DNA of 64,000 bases. Source: Chimonanthus salicifolius (lineage: Eukaryota; Streptophyta; Magnoliopsida; Laurales; Calycanthaceae). A program made the position numbers and the translations under genes. The stretch spans positions 44,896,314 to 44,960,313 of the forward strand of contig CM023536.1 of the NCBI GenBank assembly GCA_013350335.1, written 5' to 3'. The notes below the pieces were generated by a model. The model was not told where the DNA came from. It saw nothing but the letters and a program-made list of their open reading frames with translations, and did not search any database. Positions 1 through 13,179 of this stretch are shown here, piece after piece (the stretch's first letter is position 1; each line of letters opens with the position of its first letter).

Positions 1-2690
1 TTCTATCAATTATTTTATGTGCTGCGAACAAAGAGAATTGATGAGAGAATGTCAAAATGGAGATTTCATTAAAATCCCAAAAGTTAGAAAAGTGATAAAA
101 GAATGAAAGAGGTGAGACGCACTCTGATTTCACCCTGTTTACTTATCTCAAGTGTGTGAAGATATCTCAATCATTCAGACTATAAATTTACAGGAATTCT
201 TTAGGATTGAGTTTGAATTAAACACAAGTCCTATACTTTTTGAAATGAGTTTTTGACGGTCAGATCAATAGTCTGAAATTAGAGTGTGAATTTATAAGTC
301 ATGTGGAGGATAATAACCCGTTACTTTTATTTGATAACCAAGTGTTATGGATAAAATATCAATTTTTTATCTCTTCTCTCTCACTTTTGAAAATTCTTTT
401 TAAACAAGTGGTATTTATAATATCGAGTAACTTCTGATCAAAAGTAACTCCAGATAACTTCTGTAAAATTTATCTCTCATTCAAAGACGGCACACGTTTC
501 GGTACCTAGCTCACCATTTCATCCACGTTTCTTCTCCTTCCTCAAGATTTGTCATTTCTGCTACTTCACATTCTCATCCACGTTTCGATTCCTAGCAGGG
601 GACATAATCTCTACTGCTTCACACCTTCGTCCACGTTTCTATCTCTACCTGAAGAAATGCTATCTCTTCTGATTTTTTTGCAGGAACATAATCTCCTCCT
701 TTGCGTGTCAATGAATCCACCACCTTAATTCATATTCTTTTTCCATTTCTCTCTATAAAACCCTTCAGTTGATTGCATGAATTTCTTCAAACATAAACAG
801 TGGTAGTCTTTAAGAGCTTCTCACCTGGCCAATTGATAATTGGTAAGATTTTCCAATTTATATTTAATTCCTTTGATTCTTGTTCTACTTTCTTAGTTTT
901 AGTGGTTTTCTTCTTTCTAGGTCAAGATATTTAGATTTCTTTTCTTCTTCTTTTTTTCCGATTTAAAGTTCATCAATTGGGTTGGATTCTCCACAAATGT
1001 TCTACGCTTTTGAATTAATCAATGTAAATAAAAATGGGAATTTGGTTCAAAAGTTTGAAAACCCAAAAAACTCGGTCCAAGAAAATGTGAGCTTGAGCAA
1101 AAAAATTTAGCCTGATTTACAATAGGGTCGAGCTTGGGCAAAATATTAAAGCCCAATTATTACTTAGGTCAGGCTAAGCTTATGTATGTGCAGTCTGAAC
1201 TCTGGAAGTCTATTATGTGGATTTATAAAAAACTATATATAAGGTTGTACATCACACTTCACTAAATTATCCACATGTATAATAAATTTCGTCAAAAAAG
1301 TTAGATAAAATATCCATATGATACTAACAATCAAGATCAACAAGCTTCATTATTCATAAGGACGTCTATTAATTTTGTAGCATGTCTTCAATTTGAATAT
1401 TGAGTTGAAATTTGGTATAGATATAAGACATTCAAGTATTTTTTTAATCTATTTTATTGGATTTTCATGGTTAAAATAAATAAAAAATTGTAAATATTAT
1501 CTAATATTATATTTCTACTTAATAATTTTTTATAATTTAATTAATTATATTTCATAAAAAATACAATTGAGCTAGTGTTTTTTTTTTTTGGCAAATACTT
1601 CCCACAAAAATATTTGCTTTTCGACTCATATTTGGGCTCGATTTTTCATCTAGCTCAGGCCAAGCTCGGCCATTTCAGCTGGTAATCAGGCTAGGACTCG
1701 ACTCAGGCTTTTCATTTACTAATTGGTCTCGGGTCATCTCTACCTCCTCACTAAATGGTCTTGAATTAATCGTTTTAAATCTACATAATAGATCCAAAAT
1801 ATCGTTAGAATAAAACTTATTTCATGGTAAGTTATATAAAAAAAATTATATTGATATTGCAATGCAAAAGGTTCAAGCGATTTGATTAAAAAAGAATCTG
1901 AATATCGGTCGATAGGAATTTTATCAGCCAATATAGTACGATTTTAAAATTTTATGATATTTGCCGATATATCGATATCTTGACCTTATTATATCGGTCG
2001 TTTTTGTTAAAAAAATAAAAAATAAAGAAAGTAACATTTATCGAAAACATAGACCGATACCCTCTTTTTACCCCTGCAACAAAACCAAAAGTTTTTCTCT
2101 ATCCATTCTATAATTTTACGAGTGCCTAACTCAAAACTTGATGAGCAATAGAAGTCTGATCATATCCCCATCTATTATCCTAACTCAACCAAATTAAGGA
2201 CACCTAGAAGTCTAGAACAAACTCATAAAAGAAACCCTAGCAACTCTAAAGATATTCCTCCGACTCCCAAAAATTTCAAAAAAAATCAAAACAAGATGAG
2301 GTAGCCCTTTGGCGGTGGAAATTTTATCTAATTATAAATTATTATTTTCTGAATTCATGTGCATATTCTGTAGTACTTGAACTGAACCTCTTCTGACTCT
2401 TCCACTCACTAGTCACTACCTCTCTTTGACTTATTTTTTTTATAGCAATAAATGTCATTTCAAGGTATATATATATAATATAGTTTGATTAATTTCAAAT
2501 CTTACAACACCGTTAAAACTTTATCACCTTTTAAAATCATTTAAAATACTTTACTTAAATTAATAATTTAAGTAAGCTTTTAATCAAATGTAGATCTTCT
2601 GATCAATCCACATGTACGGTGGAAAAATGCCCCTATAAAATTAATAATAGAGCATTTATTTTGAGAATAGTGAAAGAGAAGTTTGTCATG
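1..2690. other. Intergenic region upstream of CTP synthase
   Basis: No gene is recognised. Four copies of CACGTTTC lie at 493-500, 524-531, 579-586 and 632-639, followed by a TATA-like CTATAAAA at 753-760, so a promoter-like stretch exists but no credible ORF follows it. About 1100-1736 carries diverged, oppositely oriented arms rich in AAGCTCG and AATCAGGCTA words, which suggests an old fold-back repeat. About 1890-2000 is rich in TATCGG/CCGATA words that recur in similar form near 60.56-60.68 kb, typical of a dispersed plant repeat. The rest is unassigned AT-rich sequence. Confidence 0.5.
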
Positions 2691-2717
2691 GGGCTGTGGG
2701 ACTGTGGGACTGTGGCG

Positions 2718-2725
2718 TATTTAAG
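2718..2725 (+). promoter_or_regulatory. Probable TATA-like box and 5' leader of CTP synthase
   Basis: TATTTAAG sits about 360 bases upstream of the CTP synthase start codon. It is followed by a pyrimidine-rich leader (about 2760-2930) of the kind common in plant 5' UTRs. A leader intron is possible, with donor-like CAG/GT words near 2925-2943 and acceptor-like TAG at about 3056 or 3080, but this is inference. An ATG at 2965 is in frame with the real start; it lies in low-complexity sequence and would add 40 residues with no counterpart in the family. Confidence 0.4.
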
Positions 2726-3084
2726 TATGACGGACTCAAACGGCTTACCATCGTCACTTGCCAGTTCCTTCCTTCTCACACGAGAGGAGGCTTAGCAGCA
2801 GTTGCAGCAGCCGCCATCGCCATTTCTCCTCTTCCTTCTTCTCTAGCTTCTTAGTTGTCTTCATTTTCACTATTCTTTCCTTCACAGCCTTATCTTTTCG
2901 ATAGCTATCTACTTTAGATATATTCAGGTCTGAGCTAGTCAGGTTTTTCTTTTAAATCTAAAAAATGCGGTTTTTTTTTTTTATTTGGGTTTTAATTTAT
3001 TATCATTTTGAATCTTCTGATAAGTATTTTTCCATGTGGGTGTTGTTGGAAATAGGAAATTTGAGGTGGGTTTGGATAGGGAAG

Positions 3085-6001
3085 ATGAAGTACGTTCTTG
3101 TGACGGGCGGTGTCGTGAGCGGGCTGGGAAAGGGGGTGACGGCCAGTAGCATCGGTGTTCTTCTCAAGGCTTGTGGTCTTCGCGTCACTTCTATCAAGAT
3201 TGGTCTGCTTCGTCTCCTTCTTTTTTTCATTTTTTTTTTTGGTATTTCCTTTTCTTTTTCCTTTTCTTTTGTTGGTTTATTGGGATTTATTTTGATTTGT
3301 ACCTACATACATACTAACCCAAAGTAGTAACAGTCAACTGTTGATGCATGTGCAAAACGCACTTTCTTATAAGAAATCAATTTGTAAATTAAAATTTAAA
3401 ATGGTAAAACTGCTCACTTCCTTTTCCGTACATCCAAGTGAAGCAACTGCTTTACATTTGGCCAAACTGGAACCACATTGTCTACCGTATGGTCTCTCCA
3501 ACTGTTCTGCCCCAAATCCGCATGCATTACAGAGTTTCAAGTCCTAACTAAAATGCAATGGATGTGAACAGAGCATGCAGCATAGGTTGGGGAAATTCAA
3601 ACATGCCCCTATTCTAATTTTTTAAATTTCCCCAGTAATACCTTTTGAGGTTTATGTTGATGTGCACTAGTGCTTTACCAAGATTTTGTTGTGTTGTCTT
3701 CTTTTTCTTCAAGTAATACTTTTTATTAAAGTTTGAAATTTCCTCAGTAATACTTTTTGAGGTTTATGTTAATATGCAACTGGTGCTTTACCAAGATTTT
3801 CTTGTGTCATTGTTGTCTTCTTCAAGTAAGTATTGGGATGAAATGTTATTGAAGAAATGCTTTCTTCTTATTGAAGTGAGCATATTCAAATTTCAAAGTT
3901 GCAGACCCTCCTTGTTTTTTGGAACGCGGGGGGTGGGTGGAGGGAAGGGGGGGAGAGGGAAGAGGGGCGCACTTTGTTGAGTTTGAGTTAGTGTTTCTTT
4001 TTTCTCTCACAATCCTTTTTTATCCCTGTTTCGATTGACTCTCAGACTGTTTTTACCTTTTGGGTACTTTCCTTCCTTTAGGACGATGAAATTTCTTGCA
4101 CTCTAATCTTGTTTTTTGCTAGTGAAGTTTGACTTTTGTTCTGAAAATTGAGATTTTTCTGCTTTACTATTCATGCACAGATCCCTATCTCAATACAGAT
4201 GCTGGTACTATGTCTCCTTTTGAGCACGGGGAGGTGTTTGTTCTAGATGATGGTGGAGAGGTAATGTTGTTTTGTGTTCTTATATTTTTAATCTTTTCTT
4301 CGCTGTTCGGCATTTGCAAGGTTAATTTTTCCCTAGGACTCTGAAGTGCAATATGCACTCGAGAGAATTTGGGTCACGGCACCCTCATGATCATCATCAT
4401 CTGCATGATCAGTTATTTACCATCTTAGATGTTGAGATATAGTTCATAGATTTCTGTCAGACAAATAAGATGCGATTTGTAATCCTCGAAGTGCTTGAAT
4501 GCTAGTTTTTATTTTATTTTTTAATACTGCTTTGACAGTAACCAAGATTCCCATCACACACCATGTATTCATTGTCAGAGAGACTTTGAAGTTGGAAAGG
4601 CCTCTATTGTTTGTTGTTTCTACGCAATAATTTCCTTCCTTGAAAGCCATGTAAGCTCTTGGAAATTGTGATGATTTTTTGGATTTGAAAAAAAATTGTG
4701 ATTGCATGCTCTCTACAATAATTTTCTCCTACTGTGAAATGATTATTGAAATATCTTGATTTTTTGGAAGATTGAGTGATTATTGGAATAAATCTGTTTG
4801 TGATTTTTTGGAAGATTGAGTGATTATTGGAATAAATCAGTTACAAACAATGGGTTTTGTCTTTCTTAAGGTTGATTTGGATCTTGGAAACTATGAAAGA
4901 TTCCTAGATGTTACGTTGACTCGTGACAACAATATCACTACTGGGAAGATTTACCAGGTATGGGTAATCAAAATTGTGACATAAATATCTTGTTACTTCT
5001 TGGAAACTCCTTGGATCCCTTTTCTTTTGAGTTATGTGCCAATACAGAAGAAAGTTAATTACTCCACTCTTGGGTTTATATCCTTTTTATTGTCTGTCTT
5101 GAATGTTTTCTTTCCTTGGTGATGCAGTTTGTTATTGACAAGGAGAGAAGAGGAGATTATCTAGGGAAGACTGTTCAGGTTTCCTTCTCTGTCATTTCTT
5201 TGGGTTATATTATGTTCTCACTGTTCACAGCTTGACATCCTTCTGCACTTCCACAATATCCTAAAAATACCTGTATCATTGTTTTCTTTTAGGTTGTTCC
5301 CCACATTACAGATGCCATTCAGGAGTGGATTGAACGTGTAGCAATGATACCTGTTGATGGAATGGAAGGTCCAGCTGATGTTTGTGTCATCGAATTGGGC
5401 GGAACAATAGGTAGTGATGGCTTTCAGTTCTTTCAGCTTATGAAATCATGTTTCTTGAAATTTTACTGTCGCTACTGTGATAAAGTGACACTTTCTGATG
5501 CAGGAGATATTGAATCAATGCCATTCATTGAGGCTTTCAGTCAATTTTCCTGTCGTGTAGGTAAGAGATTTGTGCATTTAGCTTTCTTGAACACAGATGA
5601 GTGTAGATAATACACCTGAATAGTTTTGGAAATGATTGACATTCTGTTTTCCTTTTTTATCTATTTTTCTTGCAGGCCCTGGAAACTTCTGCCTTGTTCA
5701 TGTTAGTCTTGTGCCTGTTCTCAGTGTTGTTGGTGAACAGGTAGGTTTTAGTTAACATCTATATATGTAAATTCCCTGCACTACAAGGAAATTATTGTGT
5801 TGGCGGATATTTTATTATGTAGCCACTGACTTTTGGCTCATTGGTGGGCAATCTCTTAATTAATAGACACGTTATTTGAGTTTGGTTAGTGATGTTATCA
5901 TATATTTTCCCCTTTCAGAAAACCAAGCCGACTCAGCATAGTGTTCGGGGATTAAGAGGATTGGGGCTAACACCAAATATCTTAGCTTGTCGCAGTGCTA
6001 G

Positions 6002-6046
<45 letters not shown>

Positions 6047-9000
6047 GGTAGTCTGATGTCTATATTTGATTTTTTTCTTTGCAGGCACTTGACGAAAATG
6101 TGAAAGACAAGCTGTCACAATTTTGTCATATCCCGGTAGTGTACCTATTACACTGATGTCACTCCATATGTTTTCTTGGACAAATATACACAGTATGGAA
6201 ATGCTAACTGGCTAAACACAATTGTTTTCAGGCAACAAATATCGTAACTCTTTATGATGTTTCAAACATTTGGCACATTCCTTTGCTATTAAGAGTAAGT
6301 GATATTTTGCAGGTTTCGTACAAAATGTGGAAAAAGAATTATTCTATTCTTTCATATATTTTTCCATTCCAAACAGATTACTCAACAATTATGTCTATTT
6401 ACTTTTGGCATGTGGCTTCTTTCTTTGTGTAGGATCAAAAGGCACATGAAGCTATTTTGAAAGGGCTGAACCTCCTAGGGTCTGTCTAATGAATTTGTGA
6501 CACATAAAATATATTTTTTGCTCTGTTTCATTTTCATTTATCTTTTTTTTTTTTTTTTAAATGGTTACACATCACGAACTTTGACAAAAATGTTTCAGAT
6601 CTGTCTTTGGTAACCATTTGGTGATTTCCTCTGTTTTTTTAAATTGTTTTGTAACCTATCTTTTATAATATTGTAGTGTTGCTAGAAAGCCTATATTGGA
6701 TGAATGGACTAAAAGAGCTAAACTAGGTGATATGCTGCATGATCCTGTAGGTCCCAAGCATTTTCCATGTAACTTCTATATGATGTTAGTTTTACAGGAT
6801 TCAGAATTCAAAATGAGTACTGATGTGTGACATGGTGTACAGGTTAGAATTGCCATGGTTGGAAAATATACTGGTCTTTCAGATTCCTACCTCTCTGTGT
6901 TAAAGGTGAATGACTCTTTGATAGTCTTGTATCCATTAGTATTTCCAGGTTTATAGTTTTTGTGTCTGATGTTCTTTTTGGATGGTGTAACAGACTAATA
7001 GTCCCCTCCCCACCCCCCCCTCCCAGCATCATTTTCTATTTCTTGTCTGTTAATCCTCTTTCTTTTTCTCTCTTTTGATTCACATTTCCATTGAAGGACT
7101 GGTTTTCATTACCTGTCTCCAGAACTGGTATCACAAGTTCCCTTACTTGACAGTATGTGTGAATAAATAGTGTCAACTTCCATTACCAAAAGTTGTATGT
7201 AAATGAAAAGTGGTCCCACCTTATATACATGTAGAAAAAAGCAACGCCAGTAATCTGAGATTTTTCTTCTACACAGTTTAATTTCAATGAAGTTTTAATC
7301 AAATAAGCACTATCATGTTTGCAGGCCCTTTTGCATGCGTCAATTTTGTGCCACAAAAAACTTGTGGTGGACTGGGTTGCAGCCACGGACCTTGAAGATA
7401 CAACTGCAAAAGAGGTTTTGTTATCTTAACTGTGAATAACATATTCTGTTTATCCTGTTATGTGAATTGAGAACACATTAGACTTGTCCATTTACAGGCA
7501 CCTGATATTCATAAAGCTGCATGGAAACTTTTGAAGGTGAGCCTATTGTTAGAAATATGTTCTTTCAACTTGTTTGCTTACTTTTCTAGGTATAGCTTGT
7601 AAGCTTACTGCTTTTAGTTTCTATTCTTTCCTGAACATTTTTTGGTACAGGATGCAGATGGTATTCTAGTTCCTGGGGGTTTTGGAGATCGAGGGGTGCA
7701 AGGGAAAATTCTTGCAGCAAAATATGCCCGAGAAAGCAGAATACCATTTTTTGGCATTTGTCTAGGGATGCAAATTGCAGTCATTGATTTTGCACGCTCT
7801 GTTCTTGGTCTGAAAGATGCAAATAGTACAGAGTTTGACCCTGACACAAAAGACCCTTGTGTTATTTTTATGCCAGAGGTATCAATTTGTGTTTTGATAG
7901 CACTCTTCCTGTACACACTATCTTGTCACACCTATAAGCTGTCTCATTTGTGCAGGGGTCAAAAACTCATATGGGAGGAACAATGCGTCTTGGATCGAGG
8001 AGGACATATTTCCAGGTTTCGGACTGCAAATCGGCTAAGCTGTGAGGACTTAGCATTATCCTGAACCTGTGTTTGTTATATATCTTCTTCATGTTTATCT
8101 TTCATAGTAATACAATGCAAACCAGTCATTTTTCTGGACAAAATGCTTCACCATGTCAAACTTCGGTACTGTTTTGCATTATACTTTCATTTTATTTATT
8201 TTTTCAAATGGCAAAGTGACTCTAATCCACAACCTTTAAGGTTGTTTGTAAGAACTTACTGGTTTTGCCATGAGCTTTTGTCAGTAGTGCTTTGTTTATT
8301 TAAAGAACCATCTTGCCTACTTCTGATCATTTTATTTCTTTTCCTTTGCTAGATATGGGAACGTAGAGTATGTTGATGAGCGACACCGACATAGATATGA
8401 GGTTTGTGTCTCCACGTGGTATATAAATCGTTGCTGATTTGTTCCTTTATTTTCATTCAGTATGAGCCTTGCTAGGGCTACTCATGCAAAGACAAAGTTG
8501 TCCAACTCTTTGGAACATTATGTGCTTACTCCAACTTGCTCATCACATATGGCTCACAATCAGGATGACCATGCTCAATAACATAATGGTCCATGTATCA
8601 AATTCTCCATTTGTGTATGAACATTGACTGAATTTTCATATTCTTTTTTCCGCATATGGCTCATTCATTGTCAACCAACTTCTAGGTTACCTTCATAGTG
8701 TGGGTCATTTCATACCACCTGTTTTCTGTGTGCTACAGACAGTTGAGGAACGACAGTTCTCAGTTTCATGCAACTATAATTTGCATTTACTTGCTCGTTT
8801 TTAACAGTTGATGTTCTATCAGTGTTACGTGTATTGGTGGTAATTCTATTGTTATAGCTCCAGCGGTTAATTATCATTTATGTAGGTCAATCCCGATATG
8901 ATCCTACAACTTGAAGATGCTGGTCTTAAATTTGTTGGCAAGGATGACACTGGCAGGCGCATGGAGGTATATGTTTTGCGGTTAATATTCTCTTACTTGC

Positions 9001-10183
9001 ACCTGATTATCTTAACATGATTCAGGAATTAATGTGGTTGTATTCTTGTATATTTTTTTTTTCGATTTGACAGATTGTTGAACTGCCTAGTCACCCTTTC
9101 TTTGTCGGTGTTCAATTTCATCCTGAATTCAAGTCAAGGCCTGGAAAACCTTCTGCACTTTTCTTAGGTATTATCTTATTGCTTATCATTTCTTCATGAC
9201 TGGTCAATACAAATACCCTGCACTTTCTACATGTATCAACTGAAATATGGTTCATTCTTGATTTCAATAAAGGTATAATTCCATAAATGCATCACTGGTG
9301 CGTTGTTTGTAGTGCTGCACTATTTCAGGTCTTGGGGACAACTTGCCCTCAAGCTTAATATAATACTAGTGGATAATTTCTGAATAATACATTAACAAAA
9401 TTGTTAATGCATATGATGGGTTTGAATCTCACTACAAAGTGGGCAGCTGGATTTCTTCTAAATACCCATGAAATTTCAGGGTGGTGCTCGTGTGAAAACT
9501 AGTACCCATGAACATTCAGGGGGGTAACAAAAGAATGACATCATACTAAACATTTTCATTGCAGCACCAAATGCACAACTGAACATATTGCCATACTTTT
9601 TCCTATATGGGGAAAAAAAAAAAAAAATCTTTCCATGTGCAATCTGGGATGTGATCCAAATGCAGCCTCAACAGTACTGGCATGCACAGTTGGACTGTGG
9701 ACTTTACCAACATCAGTTTCTTAGTTCATGTTTATGGGGCAACCTAATCCTTACGAACTGATTAGAAAATGGAGCCTAATAATGCACTTCTATGCAACAG
9801 GCTATCTTGTTCATAGGAATAAAAATTACATTATTTCAGTGTTTAGCCATGTTCTCTGCAACATATGTAGCCTGTGCCATTCTAGGCGAAGTCTGTCAAA
9901 TTACTGTCTGCTCTTTCCATATCGTCAAAATTCACATGTTTTTTGAGAAGCATCATCAGTTCATCCTCTTGTGTTTTTCACAGGACTTATAGCAGCAGCA
10001 TGTGGTCAGCTAGAAACAGTAATGCAGACTTGCAGCTATGATGACAAGGTGGCAACAAAAATCAGCACAAACAATGGAATATTTGTGTCAAAGACCTACC
10101 ACAATGGGAATGGGTTCAAGCCCGCCACCAACGGGTCACTAAATGCCAGCTTACATTCAAATGGGAACGGCAATCATGTTTGA
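3085..10183 (+). CDS. CTPS: CTP synthase (glutamine-hydrolysing), 21 exons, intact
   Basis: Makes CTP from UTP, ATP and glutamine, the last step of pyrimidine nucleotide synthesis; a cytosolic enzyme. CDS exons: 3085-3202, 4181-4260, 4871-4957, 5128-5178, 5293-5410, 5504-5560, 5676-5740, 5919-6002, 6085-6135, 6232-6294, 6433-6479, 6677-6746, 6843-6905, 7325-7414, 7498-7536, 7651-7878, 7956-8041, 8353-8401, 8886-8966, 9074-9167, 9984-10183. All introns are GT-AG and phases agree; the total is 1,821 nt, 606 residues, the usual size. The N-terminal synthase domain opens with [17 protein letters not shown] (P-loop). The class I glutamine amidotransferase domain carries the nucleophile in GICLGMQ (about Cys398) and FHPEF (about His525 and Glu527). 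The start is the conserved M of MKYVLVTGG. The Asn/Gly-rich tail after about residue 560 is variable in plants. No frameshift or stop was found in any exon. Confidence 0.97.
3624..3835 (+). repeat. Imperfect tandem duplication in CTP synthase intron 1
   Basis: A block of about 100-110 bases beginning AAATTTCCYCAGTAATA is present twice, at about 3624-3720 and 3735-3835. The copies share the phrase GCTTTACCAAGATTTT and differ by scattered substitutions and small indels. It lies wholly inside intron 1 (3203-4180). Confidence 0.8.
4758..4838 (+). repeat. Near-perfect 43-bp direct repeat in CTP synthase intron 2
   Basis: A stretch of about 37 bases starting TGATTTTTTGGAAGATTGAG occurs at about 4758-4794 and again at about 4801-4838. 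It ends some 30 bases before the acceptor of exon 3 (4871), so it occupies the branch-point side of intron 2. Confidence 0.85.
6004..6043 (+). repeat. (CT)n microsatellite abutting a splice donor
   Basis: About 20 CT units begin immediately after the G of the exon 8 donor, so intron 8 (6003-6084, only 82 bases) starts GTCTCTCTCT and half of it is repeat. Exon 8 must end at 6002 to keep the frame (..CRSAR|ALDEN..). Confidence 0.9.
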
Positions 10184-10540
10184 CAGTACTAAACCACCTC
10201 TTTTTGGGTTTTTTTCTTTCGTGCCCATACATGTCGAGTTTGCAAGAAAGGCGTCTAGACTTTCAGATTCGTCTGTACAGACATCTAGAAGAGATTTTAG
10301 CTGAAGGAAGTGGCATATTTGCAGAGCCTGATGATTCCGGGCTTTTAATCGGAAAGGCCTGTTTATTTTCTTCCCGAGGTCTTTGTTTTCGGTTGTTTTC
10401 CTTTCCCTTTCAAAAGACTAGAGAAATATCGTTGTTTTCGTTAGGACTTTGTTGTTTTCTTTGTACATCCAACTTGGTTGTAATGAATTCGTATTTCCTT
10501 ACATCGGTATAAGATTTATCCGTTGGAACAGTCAAACTGA
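10184..10540 (+). other. Probable 3' UTR of CTP synthase
   Basis: GT-rich sequence after the stop codon, with a TTGTAATGAATT-like region near 10475-10490 that could serve as the poly(A) upstream element. The end is not determined; the ORF here (10180-10512) lacks any recognisable protein feature. Confidence 0.4.
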
Positions 10541-10840
10541 ACCAATACTAATTGTACAAAATATGGTGGGCAAACTTTATAATTGTTGAAATTATCATCG
10601 ATTCACTGTATCATCGTTCTCAGATGATAGGATGCCGTTTGCTTACCATTGTTCACAATCACCTGCATATGGCAAGCAATCCACAGATATCAACCTTGTA
10701 TTCAAGTGCATAGTTGGATCCGAGCCTCTAAATCCGTTCTGGGAGCAAAAGAAAACTCTGATTTTTTTTTAATTTTAATTTTTTCCTTTTTGGCCTTTGG
10801 ATTCAATTCCAATGATATAGCAGTGCCCAACTCCAAGGGG

Positions 10841-11020
10841 TTGGTGGTCTACTGGTTGAGACACGACTTCAAAATTGAGGTTTTGGTTTCAATTTCTAGT
10901 GACTTCAATGAAGGGGTGCTCTCCACAGGCTTACCTGGTATGCACATTAGGGGAGTTTTTTTACACCTCGGGGGGTGCGATGCCTAGACACCTCTAGTTC
11001 TAAAAAAAAAAAAATTAAAA
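10841..11020 (+). mobile_element. tRNA-derived SINE-like repeat
   Basis: TGGTCTACTGG at 10845-10855 resembles a pol III A box and GGTTTCAATTTC at 10885-10896 a degraded B box, about 30 bases apart as in tRNA-headed plant SINEs. A poly(A) run follows at about 11001-11012. No target-site duplication was established. Confidence 0.55.
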
Positions 11021-13179
11021 ATATAGCAGAGCCCCAGAGGACCAGAAAGTTAGATCCAGCTTTGGCGTTGTAAGAAATTGAAGCATGTTTTTCAGGAGGT
11101 GCCCTTGTAGAGTATTTTTGGAAGAGTAGTTCCGCAAGGTGGTATGGGTGGTTATATTGTGGATCAGATCCTGATTCTGGGACCAAGTTTTGGGGTGTAC
11201 TTGTGTGAGGGTAACTAGATATGGATTTACATTAGCCCAGTATCTATATAATTTTAAAAAAAAATTAATAAAAAATAAATTAGATTATGTTTGATTTCAA
11301 GAATAAGTGCACAGAGAAAGAAAATGGCTGAATGAACTTGGACTTAAACCCACTTTGTACATCCATTATGCATCATTCTATTCTCACCTATTGTTGAAAT
11401 CAAATGGTTTGACATGTAAGTAGAAGAATGGAGATTTCACCATTATGTAGGATTGAGAAATTACACCTTGTGTAGGATTGAGAAATAACAAGTTGCAGGT
11501 ACACGGAGAGTTGGACTAGTGAAAACGTGAAGGGATGAGATTAAGAAAGACATAACAATGGAAAAATTGATTTTATAGCTTATGATAGAATTAAAGGAGA
11601 AGTAGAACTAAAAAAGTCAATCTTATATTATCGGGATTTTTAGATGATGAGTATCTCTATAAATGTATGCTTATTTGAGGATGGCCATTACATATGCGAT
11701 GGATCCAAACCACCAATCAACCTGGCATCCAATTTTCATTCAATCAAGTGATCACATTTAAAGCCGCTAATCATCATCATCATACTAGTAAATCCCATCC
11801 ACTAGAGTTTGCTCTGAGTTATATTCTTATGTGACCCTATGAGAAATTATGACATCTCATTTCACAATCGATTATATTTTTCTTCATTCTTTCTATCCAC
11901 ATATTTTAATGGTCTAGTTTTCTTAGTTTTTTCAGATTGTAACCTCTTGGCTTTATGTATAGGAGTCATCTTTAATCTTTTGTGGCCCTTAATTACCCAC
12001 ACAAATAATAGTTAGTAAGAAACCATTTCAGAGTTGGTTCTGTCAATGCCATACTTTCATTTCACTTGCAAAACAGGAAAGTACACAGGGTTACGAAGTT
12101 GCAATGGAATGGTAAAGTAAAATAATCAATTCGAGTGGTTGAATATCCTCAATTTCTATGGAAAGTCCTGTCTTCGATCTCTTAGGGCGCCTTATCCAGT
12201 CCATGGTACTTACTAATGGTGTCATAGATCCAGGATTTTCTCAATGATCACCACAAAGTGGAGTAGGTAGATTTCCACAGTTAAAAAAATGGTATAGTGA
12301 AATTAATAATATTTTGACTTCTGAAATTCTTCTGATGAATGACCTGCTCAGTTTACTCTCTCAGTTAAGTTCGTACATCAGAGACTGACTTGTTTTCAGT
12401 TCAAAACAACATCGCTAACCTCTTAATAGAAGACATGAAAATTTAGGAGTAATTGAGGCCCAACAAAGCCTGCATGAAATCCAGAGTTGGGCCCAAGCTT
12501 AGGCTAATATTTTTTCAGTGTTGATCTCACAACTTAAAACTAAATTCAAATTTTGGGAGCATCAATGCACAATGTATAAACCATAGTTTAAGAATACGAA
12601 ACTTGGAATTGACAGTCAAGAGTACGTAGAAAAGTTTCTTCACTTGACTCGAAAAAATTCAGTAAAACTTATTGATATTCTTAAGTTACATAGGTGAGAG
12701 AGAAAAATGACACACTTCTCTCTTCTTTAATGAGATAAAGAGTCCTTTGTCAAGAACATAAAAAATAAACCCTTCCTCTCTTTTTCTAAGGAATCCATTT
12801 CCCATAGAGAGGGATAGAAAAATTTAATGAAGAAAAAAAAAAGAGGTTTCCTTGTTCATCAAATAACAACAGAAATAAAGATTTTGATGCAAACAACAAA
12901 AAAATTGAATTTTAATGACCCAACACTAGATTGAATTTCATGGTACGTGTTGGATAATATGATAGTTTTTCCCATGGAATTGCTTTCCTTGAGAAAATTG
13001 ACAAACTTCTTAAAAAAAATTACAAAATACTACTTGCCTTGACTACTTCCCTGCATTTCTGAGTTCTCACTTGCCCATTTCTCCTATAGTGATCTACAAG
13101 CTTAAGTTTAAAATGAAAAGAAGAAAAAGAAGAAGAGGAAAGAGAAAACTATTGTTACGGAGCAGAGCAGTAAATACAA
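11021..13179. other. Convergent intergenic region between CTP synthase and S2P
   Basis: No gene, RNA or clear transposon is seen. The interval separates the 3' ends of two convergent genes and must contain the S2P 3' UTR next to 13180. The ORFs overlapping 13071-13315 are antisense shadows of the last S2P exon. Confidence 0.5.

Noticed and set aside
2965..3327. A 120-residue ORF beginning 120 bases upstream of the CTP synthase start
   Set aside because: The upstream part is low-complexity leader and the downstream part runs into intron 1; only 3085-3202 is coding.
10180..10512. 110-aa ORF after the CTP synthase stop
   Set aside because: It lies in the 3' UTR, has no motif, and composition is GT/TTC-biased like untranslated sequence.
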